A DNA stretch of 64,000 bases from Trichomonas vaginalis G3 (Eukaryota; Parabasalia; Trichomonadida; Trichomonadidae), in NCBI RefSeq assembly GCF_026262505.1, contig NC_067204.1:12728522-12792521 (forward strand). The letters run 5' to 3'. How positions within the stretch are numbered: position 1 is the stretch's first letter; each line of letters begins with the position of its first letter. Below are positions 29,883 to 39,771 of the stretch, piece by piece. Below the pieces are notes generated by a model. It had not been told where the DNA came from. It did not search any database and saw only the letters and a list, made by a program, of their open reading frames with translations. A program made the position numbers and the translations under genes.

Positions 29883-29909
29883 AAAAAAAGTGAAGTTAAA
29901 ATGAGATGT

Positions 29910-30272
29910 TTACTGAATTGGTTGGATGTCGCCTTCTGAGGTTATGAAGAACGGCTGTCCAGAGTAGTGAAGTAGTGCTCTGAGAATTTGTGTAATTCGT
30001 GGAATTGGGCTCTCACGATATGGAAGTAGTATCCAAGGACGTTTCATGAAGAACTTCAAGAGGGCTTCTTTCTTCACATCCTTAATATCATCGAATGCAG
30101 TGCCTTCTGGAACTTGAATTGCAACACCTGTTTCAATTTCCAACTTTAAGACACTATTCTTGGACAACCAGAAGCCAATGGACTTGCTTGGTTTGCACTT
30201 GCTGAGATATTCCTTCACGGTTTCATTTACCTCAATTAGATAAATTGCTTCGTCTAAGGGGTCAAGCTCCAT
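29910..30272 (-). CDS. Conserved 120-aa Polinton protein (copy C)
   Basis: Homologue of 2,467-2,832 with clear amino-acid divergence but preserved frame and motifs (DEAIYLIE, KEALLKFF, RPWILLP, SGQPF, EGDIQPIQ). This is the best evidence in the window of a Polinton gene kept by selection while the DNA around it was exchanged. Its start lies nine bases from the minisatellite. Confidence 0.7.
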   Translation of the reverse strand: MELDPLDEAIYLIEVNETVKEYLSKCKPSKSIGFWLSKNSVLKLEIETGVAIQVPEGTAFDDIKDVKKEALLKFFMKRPWILLPYRESPIPRITQILRALLHYSGQPFFITSEGDIQPIQ

Positions 30273-30280
30273 ACTGAGTC

Positions 30281-30625
30281 AGTACAATATTGTACTTTTT
30301 CAAGACAATGTTGTACTTTTTCAAGACAATGTTGTACTTTTTCAAGACAATGTTGTACTTTTTCAAGACAATGTTGTACTTTTTCAGAACAATGTTGTAT
30401 AAATTCAGTACAATGTCTCTCAAATTTGAGTACAGCTGTACTTTTTCAGAACAAGTCTTGAACTTTTTCAGAACAATGTTGTACTTTTTCAAGAAACAAT
30501 GTTGTACTTTTTCAAGACAATGTTGTACTTTTTCAAGACAATGTTGTACTTTTTCAAGACAATATTGTACTTTTTCAAGACAATATTGTACTTTTTCAAG
30601 ACAATATTATATTGTTTCAGAACAA
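30281..30625. repeat. 21-bp minisatellite, array-core-array (ACAATGTTGT type)
   Basis: About five units, a unique core (about 30,395-30,440, with TCTCAAATTTGAG) and about eight more units of a 21-bp repeat containing TTGTACTTTTTCAAGACAA. The unit carries a dyad, ACAA/TTGT. It is placed exactly as the other two minisatellites, between the conserved 120-aa gene and the MSDVPP start, but the unit sequence is unrelated. Confidence 0.9.
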
Positions 30626-30646
30626 AGACGGTTAAGACACAAACGA

Positions 30647-31268
30647 ATGTCCGACGTCCCACCTACTGAACCCGTTCCACAGCCAGAAGAACAGCATGCT
30701 CCAGCACCACAACAGGTTCCACCTCCACAAGGCTCCCACAGCAACCTCAGTTCCAACAAGGACCTCCGAATTACTACCAATTTCCACCTCAAGGTTACTA
30801 CCCACCACAAGGCTTTCCAAACTACCCACCACAAGGCTTTCCAAACTACCCTCCTCAACCCATGCCTTACTTCCCTAACCCTTGGATGTTCATGTCAAAC
30901 CCTCCACCCCAATTCCAATTCAATCCAATCGAAGAGAGACCAAGAGTTCGAAGAAGGTCTGAACCGTTTACGCAAAGAGTATGCCACAGCCCCTATGGAA
31001 GAACAGGCTTTCAGTCTCTTCCCTAAGGTCGACCAATTCGACTCGTACCACAGATTCGGTTCGTGACCGTGAAGACTACCTCAAGCAGTCTGAGAGACTC
31101 TTCATCCTACAACCATTTACAGTTGGAGCTCTCAAGAACATGCGCAATTACGAAGGTCAGACACCAGCTGGAGACCGCAAAACAGACGTACTCGCAAGAG
31201 CAGTCCAACTGGTCAAGACAAAGACCGAGATAGTCGACTTCATTCTTGCAGCTTGCCCATACAAGTAA
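30647..31268 (+). pseudogene. MSDVPP gene (copy C), Pro/Gln/Tyr-rich
   Basis: ATG 30,647 after CACAAACGA. The N-terminus MSDVPPTEPVPQPEEQ is conserved. The middle DNA encodes Pro/Gln/Tyr/Phe-rich repeats, and the end (30,981-31,268) has a folded-looking part with LFILQPFTVGALKNMRNYEG and IVDFILAACPYK. It looks broken about two times. The combination of a disordered Pro/Gln-rich front and a compact C-terminal domain recalls scaffold or DNA-binding proteins, but I cannot name it. Confidence 0.5.
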
Positions 31269-31294
31269 AAAAATAAACAATTACGAGTTAAACT

Positions 31295-31498
31295 TTTTAC
31301 TTCTTTCTTTTCTGAGTTGTTTAGAGCTGGTTTCTCTTGTAGGAACCTTTCGTACTCTTCCATGGTCATGTAATTGCGAATTTGGTACGCAATTCCAGGT
31401 TCGTTGTTTTTGAACCTTACGTATGTAACGCTTCCATCCTCCTCAGGGAAGTAAGCTGCTAACATCTGACCAAGTTTTCTCGGTGACTCGGAGCTCAT
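31295..31498 (-). CDS. Unknown minus-strand Polinton ORF
   Basis: ATG at 31,498 begins MSSESPRKLGQMLAAYFPEE, followed by VTYVRFKNNEPGIAYQIRNY and MTMEEYERFLQE. The open frame continues into the convergent MSDVPP gene (to 31,157), but the protein-like part ends near 31,295. No family recognised. Confidence 0.45.
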
Positions 31499-31549
31499 AA
31501 AAATGTCACTTTTTAAACGTTAAGTTTTTAGTCTTATTTTACCCTTTGT

Positions 31550-31744
31550 TTACCCTTTGTTTACCCTTTGTTTGTCAAGGTAGTATTGGAGTGCAATTTC
31601 TCCAAATTCTCTGTGTCGGAGTTCTTCAGCATTTTCCAAGGTGTACCTGGAGAACTCAAAGAAGTTGTCAAGAAGATACTGCCATGCTGCTCTTCTGAGT
31701 TCGTCGGTATTTTGGAAGTGTTGCACCTTCGAGTCTTCGGACAT
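31550..31744 (-). CDS. Small unknown ORF with 3' short repeats
   Basis: ATG at 31,744 (MSEDSKVQHFQNTDELRRAA) gives 64 residues that look helical. Its end overlaps a triple repeat of TACCCTTTGTT at 31,540-31,575. Unknown function. Confidence 0.4.
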   Translation of the reverse strand: MSEDSKVQHFQNTDELRRAAWQYLLDNFFEFSRYTLENAEELRHREFGEIALQYYLDKQRVNKG

Positions 31745-31779
31745 GAAAAAATGACACTTTTTCAGCAAAAATAATGTTT

Positions 31780-31925
31780 ATGTTAGAATGTTAGATCTAA
31801 CATGTTTTCTAACATGTTTTCTAACATGGTCTAAAACTCTTGAATTTTCATGAAATTTACACCAAAAATATAATTTATGTTAGAATGTTAGATCTAACAT
31901 GTTTTCTAACACGTTTTCTAACATG
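31780..31925. promoter_or_regulatory. Two left-facing box arrays, ATGTTAG type
   Basis: Arrays at 31,780-31,827 and 31,876-31,925. Each has two ATGTTAGA boxes and three inverted CTAACAT boxes with the same spacers as the AGGTGAG arrays of copy A, and is preceded by AATAATGTTT or AATATAATTT. They occupy the equivalent position upstream of the conserved gene at 32,124. Confidence 0.85.
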
Positions 31926-31955
31926 GTCTAAAACTCTTGAATTTTGTATAAAAAC

Positions 31956-31979
31956 CAACCCGCGGAAAACAGCGGGTTG
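31956..31979. terminator. Perfect 8-bp GC-rich hairpin
   Basis: CAACCCGC and GCGGGTTG separated by eight bases (GGAAAACA), in otherwise AT-rich DNA. It sits at the edge of the inverted remnant of the 52-aa ORF module. It could act on transcripts, but nothing proves termination. Confidence 0.4.
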
Positions 31980-32123
31980 CTATATTCTTCACAAAATGCT
32001 TGTTTTGAGGTCGAGCCACTTTTGGCTCCACCGTATTTTTCAACCAAAACTCATGAATTTTCCCGAAATAAAAAATAAAGTTGGTTTTTTTAAAAAAATA
32101 TTTTTTATTTTTATTGTAAGAAC

Positions 32124-33037
32124 ATGTTAGCAACAACAGCACCAAACTCGTTAGTCATGAACCCAACTTCAATGTTAGTAGAAATGAAAAGCTTCATTCC
32201 TTCTTCATATACTTTCGAAACAAAAATCCAGAAGATAAAGCAAGAACTTTTAACAAATAATTTAGACTGTAGTGCGAAAGATGAAACAAATGAACAGTAT
32301 CTTTATGAAATGCAGGATATTATTGACCATTTACCTAAACTTCCTGAAATCCAACAACAAAAACTCACTATTCCAGAATTCGATGAAATAGAAGTCGGAC
32401 TGACTGACTCAGTAGAAATAAAGAAGTTCATACGAAAGGTTAACTATGAGTTTCTTGGATTTCATTGCAACCACAAAGTCATGGACAAAGATTGCGACAT
32501 GGTATATAAGAACATCTCTGACCTTTACAAATCCGAAGAATTTAAGACCTACGACAACTTTGTTTCATTAGTTGCAAAATGTGTTTGGGAAATAAGAGAT
32601 AAAGATAGTAGGGGTAAGGTATGGAACGAACAAATAAGACCCGCTATGTTCGAGATGAAGAAAACCATTGACGCCTTAGTTGTTTTAGCAGGTAAGGTTT
32701 CAGAATATAACGCAAAAATGAATCCGCAATGTTCAAAATGTAAAGCAGCAATGAGGAAATATAACTACTCCGTCAAAGAGATAGAACGTATGCGAAACGA
32801 CTATGCAGATTTAAAGAAAGAAGCAGAAAACCAGCAGAAGATAAAATGGACATGTTGACATTTCTAAACAAAAACTATCCAACAGCTGACGATTTCCTTC
32901 TATCTGACGTCAAGAAGAAGTATAAAGAAACTTTCGGTATCGTTAAAACTTTTGACATACTGACAGAAGAAATAGAAGCTACGAAATTGTTTAGAGTCAT
33001 GAACCATCGCAACATATACCATGTAAAACGCTTGTAA
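32124..33037 (+). pseudogene. Conserved unknown gene flanked by box arrays (copy C)
   Basis: Homologue of 3,936-4,849 with the same leader. Shared blocks include SSYTFETKIQKIKQE, YDNFVSLVAKCVWEIRDKD, FEMKKTIDALVVLAG and NPQCSKCKA. Substitutions are spread at third positions as well as in residues, so it has evolved as a coding gene. Looks broken about once. It is again bounded by left-facing arrays upstream and right-facing arrays downstream. Confidence 0.6.
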
Positions 33038-33043
33038 ATAGTT

Positions 33044-33197
33044 ATGTTAGAAAACATGTTAGAAAACATGTTAGATCTAACATTCTAACATAAACATTAT
33101 TTTTGCTGAATTCCGTATGAAATTTCATGAGTTTTGTATGTTTTAGACCATGTTAGAAAACATGTTAGAAAACATGTTAGATCTAACATTCTAACAT
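33044..33197. promoter_or_regulatory. Two right-facing box arrays, ATGTTAG type
   Basis: Arrays at 33,044-33,091 and 33,149-33,197: ATGTTAGAAAAC twice, a third box, two inverted boxes, then AAACATTATTTTT. Same lengths as the AGGTGAG arrays at 4,857 onwards. Confidence 0.85.
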
Positions 33198-33239
33198 AAA
33201 CATTATTTTTATTGAATTCCGTATGAAATTTCATGAATT

Positions 33240-33300
33240 TCCTCGGAAAACCGAGAGAAGAACAGCGAGTAGTGAAAAAACCCTGGTCGCCAAAACTCTT
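33240..33300. other. Scar where the GIY-YIG/KilA-N block is absent
   Basis: A short stretch with a CTCGG/CCGAG hairpin and a piece matching the inserted repeat segment of the KilA-N gene (near 6,590-6,630) joins the box arrays directly to the ATPase end. Copies A and B have about 1.7-2 kb here. Confidence 0.6.
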
Positions 33301-33309
33301 TATTTTTGC

Positions 33310-34177
33310 TGACTTTTTACAATTTGAACTTTGTTTGCGTAGATATGAATTCTGAAGAAGTATGAGGGTCTTGTAATGACTTTGTACTTCTTCCCATAGT
33401 TCATGTCTGTCAAACTTACTGCCATGGACTCTTTCATAAGTTCCATGAAATCGTCTTCGGACAATCCAGGGAAAAGTATAATGTCAGTAAGTATTCTTTT
33501 AACATCCTTACTTAAACTCTTTGCTGTCTGTACACAAATGACAACTGAGATGTTAAGTGTCTGAGCTTCTTAAGAATTCGACACATTCTTGTTCTCTGTT
33601 TCTTTAACAAGGATGAGAAGCAAAGTCATCTAAGATAAGAAGACACCTATGAGGGTACGTTTTCCAATTCGTACGATTGCAATTTCTTCGAAATGTATTC
33701 TATCTCTTTCTGTTTGTTTCTGAAGTGTTTCTTCTCTAATATTCTCTGCATTTCCTCATTTGGGTCTTTAAAACTTAGAATTTATATACTCATTTATAGC
33801 ATTATACTTCAAAACTCTTCTTTGGTACTTCTTTAATCCAATCTAACAACTCAGTATCCTTTATACATACTAACTTAGACTTCTTTATAATATCTTTGAA
33901 CGAATTGACGGTTTGGTCAAATTGACCAGAAGTACTACAAATAACAACTAACTCATAGAATGGGTTCTCTCATCTAGTTCTTGTGTTGTGCAGCCATTTT
34001 AAGATAAGTGAAGTCTTACCCGACCCAGGTGGTGGCAATTAGACCTGTTATACCATTCTGAGCAAATAAGAACTTGTCATGTATAGGCTTTATCTGAGCA
34101 TTTTCCAACTTCCTCTTGTTCTTATTTAAAACATTCTCAAATTTCTTGTCAATGTCAGCAAACTTTTTTTCTAACAT
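33310..34177 (-). pseudogene. Packaging ATPase (copy C)
   Basis: Homologue of 7,618-8,493, nearly identical in sequence, with the P-loop region recognisable near 34,010-34,040. Broken several times. Divergent from 34,213. Confidence 0.75.
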
Positions 34178-34212
34178 ATTTTTAGAAAAATTAAAATTTT
34201 ATCTTTTTGAAA

Positions 34213-34667
34213 ATGTCGAGCGATTTCGCTATCTATATTCGAGACAAACTTTTCGACAGCAAAACATCTGTCGACCATAAAATCTTACATAGTGTAAACA
34301 AGAAAGGTGAATTTGTTCTAAAGTTCTGTTTCTGGGAATATGACAAGAACCATAAAACATTACAAAGAGCAGTCTTAAAATTTGTCAATGACAGACTTGT
34401 TGACAGAGATGACGCCGATTGGAAAGATGAAGTCCAACAAAGTTCTTAGAATGCAAAGAAGACACATGCGCTGTTCTTGAAGATGAAATAGGAAACAGAA
34501 TAGAAGAGCTATTAAAGGACAAAGAACTTTTACATAAATATGGTTCGGAGAAATTTGACATAACTCCACCAGAAAAGAAGAAGAAAGGAAAGAAAGAGAA
34601 AAAAGTAGAAGAGAAGAAAGAACCTGAACCTGAACCAGAGCCAGAGAAAAAGAAATTTGACATGTAA
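34213..34667 (+). pseudogene. Conserved protein with Lys/Glu tail (copy C)
   Basis: Homologue of 8,529-8,985, with the same MSSDFAIYIRDKLFD start and a Lys/Pro/Glu tail ending KKKFDM. Looks broken about once. Confidence 0.6.
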
Positions 34668-34683
34668 AAATAAAATTTTATTT

Positions 34684-35103
34684 TTAGAACATTTCTGGGT
34701 CAATGTCAATGTTCTCTTCTCTTTAGGAGCAAACACTGGCTTAGACTCTAAAATCTTTTTACCTAATTTACCTTGAACTTCAACTATCTTAGACTCATAA
34801 TATTCATAGTCGTCTGCTTTCTTTGGTTCATAAGGTATAACAAGTTTGTATGCTTTGCCTTCTTTAAGGTTTGAAAACCTTCTGTCAAAATTTTCTTTGA
34901 CTGCTAACAAACCTTCTATGTCTAAGTCTTCAAATTTCGCACCATTTTTAGTCACAATAGCAAACTTAACTGGTTCGATGTTCCAAACTTTGTCAAATGT
35001 AGACTTTTTCAAAATGGTAGAAGTAAACATTCAAATAAGCGAATGGGTCTAGTTCTTCTTTGACTTCTGTCATGTACTTGTTGACTGAAATATATTTCGT
35101 CAT
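34684..35103 (-). pseudogene. Conserved 139-aa protein (copy C)
   Basis: Homologue of 9,000-9,419, with the segment WNIEPVKFAIVTKNGAKFED well kept. Looks broken about once. Confidence 0.6.
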
Positions 35104-35138
35104 CTTTTCTATCGGATAAAAAAATATTTTTTTTAAAT

Positions 35139-36379
35139 TTACTCAGAAAAATTTTTCTTTGTATATACGCCGTTCTGTATGTCTAAAAGACTTTTGACAT
35201 TTGCCAAGAATGTACGTTTAGAAGCTGCCATATAACCATACTCTTGACAATACTGTTTATATTCATCGTACAATGACCTTTCATCTAAACACTCAAAGTC
35301 GGTTTCATCTATAAACAGTTCATATACACTCTTGTTTGCTTCTAACAATGTTTGTTCTCTCTTCGTATGTGGAATTTGTCTTGGATTGAACTTAGAAATA
35401 TCTAATGTCATGAATATGAGAACAAGTGGTTGTAAAAGTTAGGTGTCAAAGTTTCTGCTAAGTCGTCAAAATATTCTGTATCTTGCATATGAGCTTCTGA
35501 CGTTCTTGACAACTACATATCTTCTGTCAGAACTTTCTAACTTCATCGGAACGGCGTTGTTTGAAACCATGATGAAATTTGCAACATTTTCACAAACTCT
35601 TTGGTCTTTATATTTTCTTTCAACAACTCCAACTTTGTCTGTTATAAGACTCTTCAAAGCATCTGAGTTCAAAACTTTTTGTTGTATCTATACTTTGAAG
35701 TTCGTTACATACTATAAGTTTCATATTCTCTATTGAAGAGTTAAATTTACCGCAGATGTTTTTCTAAAGTTTGTCATATTCGGATTCGAATAGCCCTCTA
35801 ACAGTTTGCATAAGATATCTGTAAAAGAAAGTGTTCTTACCAGTTCCTTGTTTTCCAATTATAATGAGAGCAGTTTCATTTTTAGCACTTGGATGTTGTA
35901 AGATGTTTGCAAACCAACATAAGATATACTCATAAACCTTTTCGTTTCCATTGCATATAATTTCTTTGACATGGTCTAACCAAGCTTCTATATATATTTT
36001 CTTTTCCATTCTACTTGTTCGTATTTATATCCAGTGAAGATAGAATAGAAGTTTGGAGAAGGTGTTAGAACTTTATACCTCGAACTGAAAAATCTCTAAC
36101 TTTGACAATAAGATATCCCAAGCATCTAACATCTTCATGCCAACTTGTACGACTTTTATTTTCTTAAGTTTCTGTCTACATTCTTGTTCTGAAACTATTG
36201 TTGCTCTTGGTTTGTTAAAGACAACATCCCATTCTTTCATGACATAACATTCTGGGGCAGAGTCAACATAAATGACTAAAACGTTTCAAATTCTCGACTG
36301 CTTTGTTATAGTCCTCTAAATGGACACATATTTCTGAATGCTTGGAAGTCATAAAATCTGAAACATCTATTCTGTACAT
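35139..36379 (-). pseudogene. D5-like SF3 helicase/primase-type NTPase
   Basis: ATG near 36,379. The P-loop (IIIGKQGTGKNTFF) lies near 35,850. The SF3/D5 region has DALKSLITD, YKDQRVCENVANFIMVSNN (sensor-type Asn pair) and ESSDRRYVV. A C-terminal winged-helix-like domain is at 35,139-35,411 (ECLDERSLYDEYKQYCQEYG). The enzyme would unwind the element's DNA ahead of its polymerase, a replication partner known in large DNA viruses and many Polinton-like elements. Broken about four times. Only its end is present in copy A. Confidence 0.7.
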
Positions 36380-36406
36380 TTTTATAAAAATAAAAAAAAT
36401 ATTTTT

Positions 36407-37216
36407 TTATTCTTGAGCTATTTGTTGCATTTGTTGTTCTTGAGCTATTTGTTGTTCTTGAGCTATTTGTTGTTGAAGTTGTTCTTGTAGTACAATACTT
36501 TCACCAGTTGCATCTTCCAATTCGAAACTTTCTGCCGTCATTGACAAATACATAGGACATAAAAGTTTTACAGGAAACAAAGTTTGCGTCAACTAAGGTT
36601 AAAGTTTATGTTTGCTAAAGTGTTTGAGTTTACTAAAGCTGAAACTCTGCATTCGAAATGAACAATAGGCAAACCAGCAGAGAAAGTGTTGTTTATACGC
36701 ATGAGTATCTTTTGGTCATAGTAGTTTCTGTCAACATTCGAATAGCACTTTGAACCTAAGTTTGAAACAATATATAAAATAGGTGTACTTAAAGTCAATG
36801 GAACAGACATTCCTTGTATGACACCTTTTCCTGTTATAGGAAACTGTTGGTAGTAAAAACCAGATATAAGTTTTTGTATTATAGCTCATATCGTTTATAC
36901 TAAACTCAGTCGGACATCCAACATAATGAACCTGCTCTAGTTGCAGCACATGTTACATCGTCCTTAAAGTATTAAAATAAGTCAACAAAACCTGTTGGTG
37001 GTATATCTGAGTAAGTATCTTCAAAGAAGTTTTTTTTACCATTCACAACAACAAAGTCTTCTGGTGTCAAAAGAGCAAAAACAGGCTTTAGTCGTCATCG
37101 TGTTTAAGGTCAGTTTACAATATCGTCCTTGAGGACTTTGTAAGTTTGTTGTTATAGAATTATATGACTCAGGGTTTTTTAGTCGTAATAGTATAAACCA
37201 CTATGTCTTCTGCCAT
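36407..37216 (-). pseudogene. Possible minor capsid protein gene
   Basis: Minus-strand gene region with ATG near 37,216 (MAEDIVVYTITT). It has a beta-rich segment (PILYIVSNLGSKCYSNVDRN; GLPIVHFECRVSALVNSNT) and a Gln-rich tail with an IAQEQQ repeat from a 24-bp DNA repeat (36,410-36,480). Beta richness and position in the virion gene block suggest a single jelly-roll minor capsid protein. I see no decisive motif. Broken several times. Confidence 0.4.
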
Positions 37217-37220
37217 TTAC

Positions 37221-37801
37221 TTAGCAAACAAACTTTAATGAAATGTTGTGGTCGTCAAATATTTTTATGACGTCTGGGAAACTATATTTTAAGTTCAACG
37301 TTTCACCTCCTTTCATAACGTATATCTTGTCAATGACATTGTATGAAACACCACAGCAAGCAATGTCGGGTTCTATTTCTTTGATGTTTATATCGTCTGC
37401 CTCTGTCAAAAGTTTCAATAGTTCTTTCAAAATTTCATGAGGTGCGATGACATATGAGTTCACTTTTACAGGGTTGTGTTCGACCAAGTTTAACATTATA
37501 CCAAAGCTTGACAAATCTTCTCCTGAGTTTTTAAGTTTGTCTTTAAGTTGTTGGTAGTCATTTCGAATATCTGCAACAGAACTTAAGTCTCTGCTAACTT
37601 CAGGGTATGTTGGTTGTTCTTTTACAGGAACTATTGTTATACCATCTTGGTCTTCGTATGGTTTCCCACTTCAACATCTCTTTCTTTGACATTGACAACA
37701 ACACTTTGACTGTTTGTTTGAGTTGGTGAATTTAACTTCACATCTGCCACCGCCATTAAACCTTTTGAAACACTCACGCTTCTATTTTTCGGAAATGACA
37801 T
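37221..37801 (-). pseudogene. Unknown minus-strand virion-block gene
   Basis: ATG at 37,801 (MSFPKNRSVSVSKGLMAVAD). The C-terminal half is a compact alpha/beta segment (NSYVIAPHEILKELLKLL; IACCGVSYNVIDKIYVMKGG). Looks broken about once. No family recognised. Confidence 0.45.
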
Positions 37802-37819
37802 TTTACTTAGAATAAAAAG

Positions 37820-38130
37820 ATGGACGTATTCGAGTATCTCTTCGAATTGAAGCAGAACAAAGTTTACACACACAAACAATACAAATACATTGACAGAATA
37901 GTTCTTTAACAAACAATGGTAAATGTTATAGAATAGCAATATTTGCTGAACCAAAAATATTTCCATAAAGCAAAGAAAGTTGGTATAACTGAAATGGTGA
38001 AGTTTTGACGTTGACAAAAATATAACAACAAAACTTACAGATATTTCTAAAGGAAAGTTTATAATACAATACTATGTCAAACTGGCGTACTGTCAATATT
38101 TGACGGAGAGAAGTCAGTTCAAGAACAACT
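37820..38130 (+). pseudogene. Short plus-strand gene remnant in the virion block
   Basis: ATG 37,820 (MDVFEYLFELKQNKVYTHKQ) divergent from the gene at 37,801. It is the only plus-strand gene in this block. Broken several times. The adenovirus-type maturation protease of Polintons is expected somewhere in such a block, but I see no catalytic signature here. Confidence 0.35.
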
Positions 38131-38149
38131 TACTGACCTGCTGCCAAAT

Positions 38150-38580
38150 CTGCTCGATGGAAGCTGTCGTTATGCCAATCTGAGGAGCCCCAGCAGGTTT
38201 CATCGAACGAATCTTCAAAGAGCATCTTCCGTGAAAAGTGCTATTGGTTTTGTAAACTTCTTTGCTCTCAGTTCATCTGGACCGTCTCTGTCACCAGTAT
38301 ATTGTATTTGTACAGTACCAACAGTTGAAATACCACCATAAAGTCTTCTGAGTCAGCAAATGGAATGCCAAGCCAAAGTTTTGAACGGTCTCCATTTGTA
38401 TATTGAGTTTTTTTGAGCTCCTGTATGGGTCCATACTTTCACATATGGCATAATAGAACTTTGCATTTCAGGGTTAATGGTTGTTGTGAAGTTGTTGTTA
38501 AAGTTCATAGCATCTAATGTCAAGTTGTATGACCTCATATCTTCAACTGTAGAATACTTCTCTTGGATAATATTTGCCAT
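38150..38580 (-). pseudogene. Virion-block gene (MANIIQEKYS start)
   Basis: ATG at 38,580. NLTLDAMNFNNNFTTTINPE and IMPYVKVWTHTG are Asn/Thr-rich strands like capsid or spike proteins. Looks broken about twice. It follows the probable major capsid gene by about 10 bp. Confidence 0.42.
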
Positions 38581-38589
38581 CTATGTTTA

Positions 38590-39739
38590 TATGGTATTTA
38601 ATACCAGGGTTGTAGAAGCAAGAAATAGTCATTTATAGTTCGTCTGAACAGTACAAACATAGTATCTGCATGTTTCATTGCAGTTGTTAAAGCAATATCT
38701 GTTCTTGCACCTGGGTCAGCACTTTGGTTTCCCAACTTCACCTGCAAAGTCTTTGACAGATATTTGGTGTATAGGGAACATAAGTGGAACTGCAATATAT
38801 TTGGCAGCTAAAGCATTTGAAATATCTGGGTCCAACATATAGACTGCAAGTCTGCTTTCTATTCTCTTGCATTCAAACTTTTCGCATGTGAACTTAACTG
38901 GGTCCCAAGCATCTCCAGCAGCATTGAAATAATAGTTTACTTCAGTGTTGAGGTTTGAGAAACCAAAGTCTAAGTCAACTTTGTTTTTTGCAAAAGTCGG
39001 CGAATGACATTTTATTTGTTCCCACTACTTCTGTAAGAGTGAATGGGTCTTGTGTTGGTGCAATGACTAAGTTATTTTTGCTTGGAGTAAGTTCGATAGA
39101 AATTTTTCCTGCCCAGTTTGGCAAGTATCTTAAAAACCTGAAGATGAGGAAAGATGACAAAGGAACTCTAAGTTTCAATTTTACTTTGGTTACTGCTGCT
39201 GCAGTTTTGTCCAGAAAGGTCAACATAACTCCTGGAACGTTAGGGTCAAGTCTTCTTATTTTCTCAATAGTTGCATACTGGTCTGTTTGTTCTCTAGCTT
39301 GTGGTTGTACTGAGTTTCTTAAAGCGAACCATTCATAGTTTGGCCCATGTTACTGTTTTGAACTAAGTCAGAGTTAGAATATATCTTATATCCCATGAAA
39401 ACTTCTGGAGCATATTGGTATCCGACATAGAAAATTCCATTGCAACCTTTCTTGTCAGACAACTTGGCAGAAGGTTTTATTTCAATGTCTTGTTCCACGT
39501 ATAAGAAAGAGTTGTCAATAGAAATTATATGAAAACCTGTCGCAAGCAATATCTACTGTTGTTGAAGAACCTTCTCCAAACTCACTACATTTCCATAAGA
39601 AACAGCAGTTTGTATATTCGTAAGTTCCAGGAACTATTTCTGACCTTCTAATGGCATTGTCGCATTCGTTATACCATTCGGAAACATTTCCATTCATAGC
39701 ATCCAAAACTGTTGGCGTTATATTCTGAGCGGCGTACAT
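38590..39739 (-). pseudogene. Probable major capsid protein gene
   Basis: ATG at 39,739 (MYAAQNITPTVLDAMNGNV). Length of about 380 codons and beta-rich composition (SIELTPSKNNLVIAPTQDPF; GIFYVGYQYAPEVFMGYKIY) fit a jelly-roll capsid protein, which Polintons are known to encode. I infer major capsid from size, composition and position, not from a diagnostic motif. Broken about five or six times. Confidence 0.45.
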
Positions 39740-39771
39740 TTCATATGAGTAAAAATATAGAATAGTTGGAT

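Noticed and set aside
37820-38130. Identification as the Polinton maturation protease
   Set aside because: Expected in the block by family knowledge, but no His/Asp/Cys catalytic pattern could be read, so it is left as unknown.
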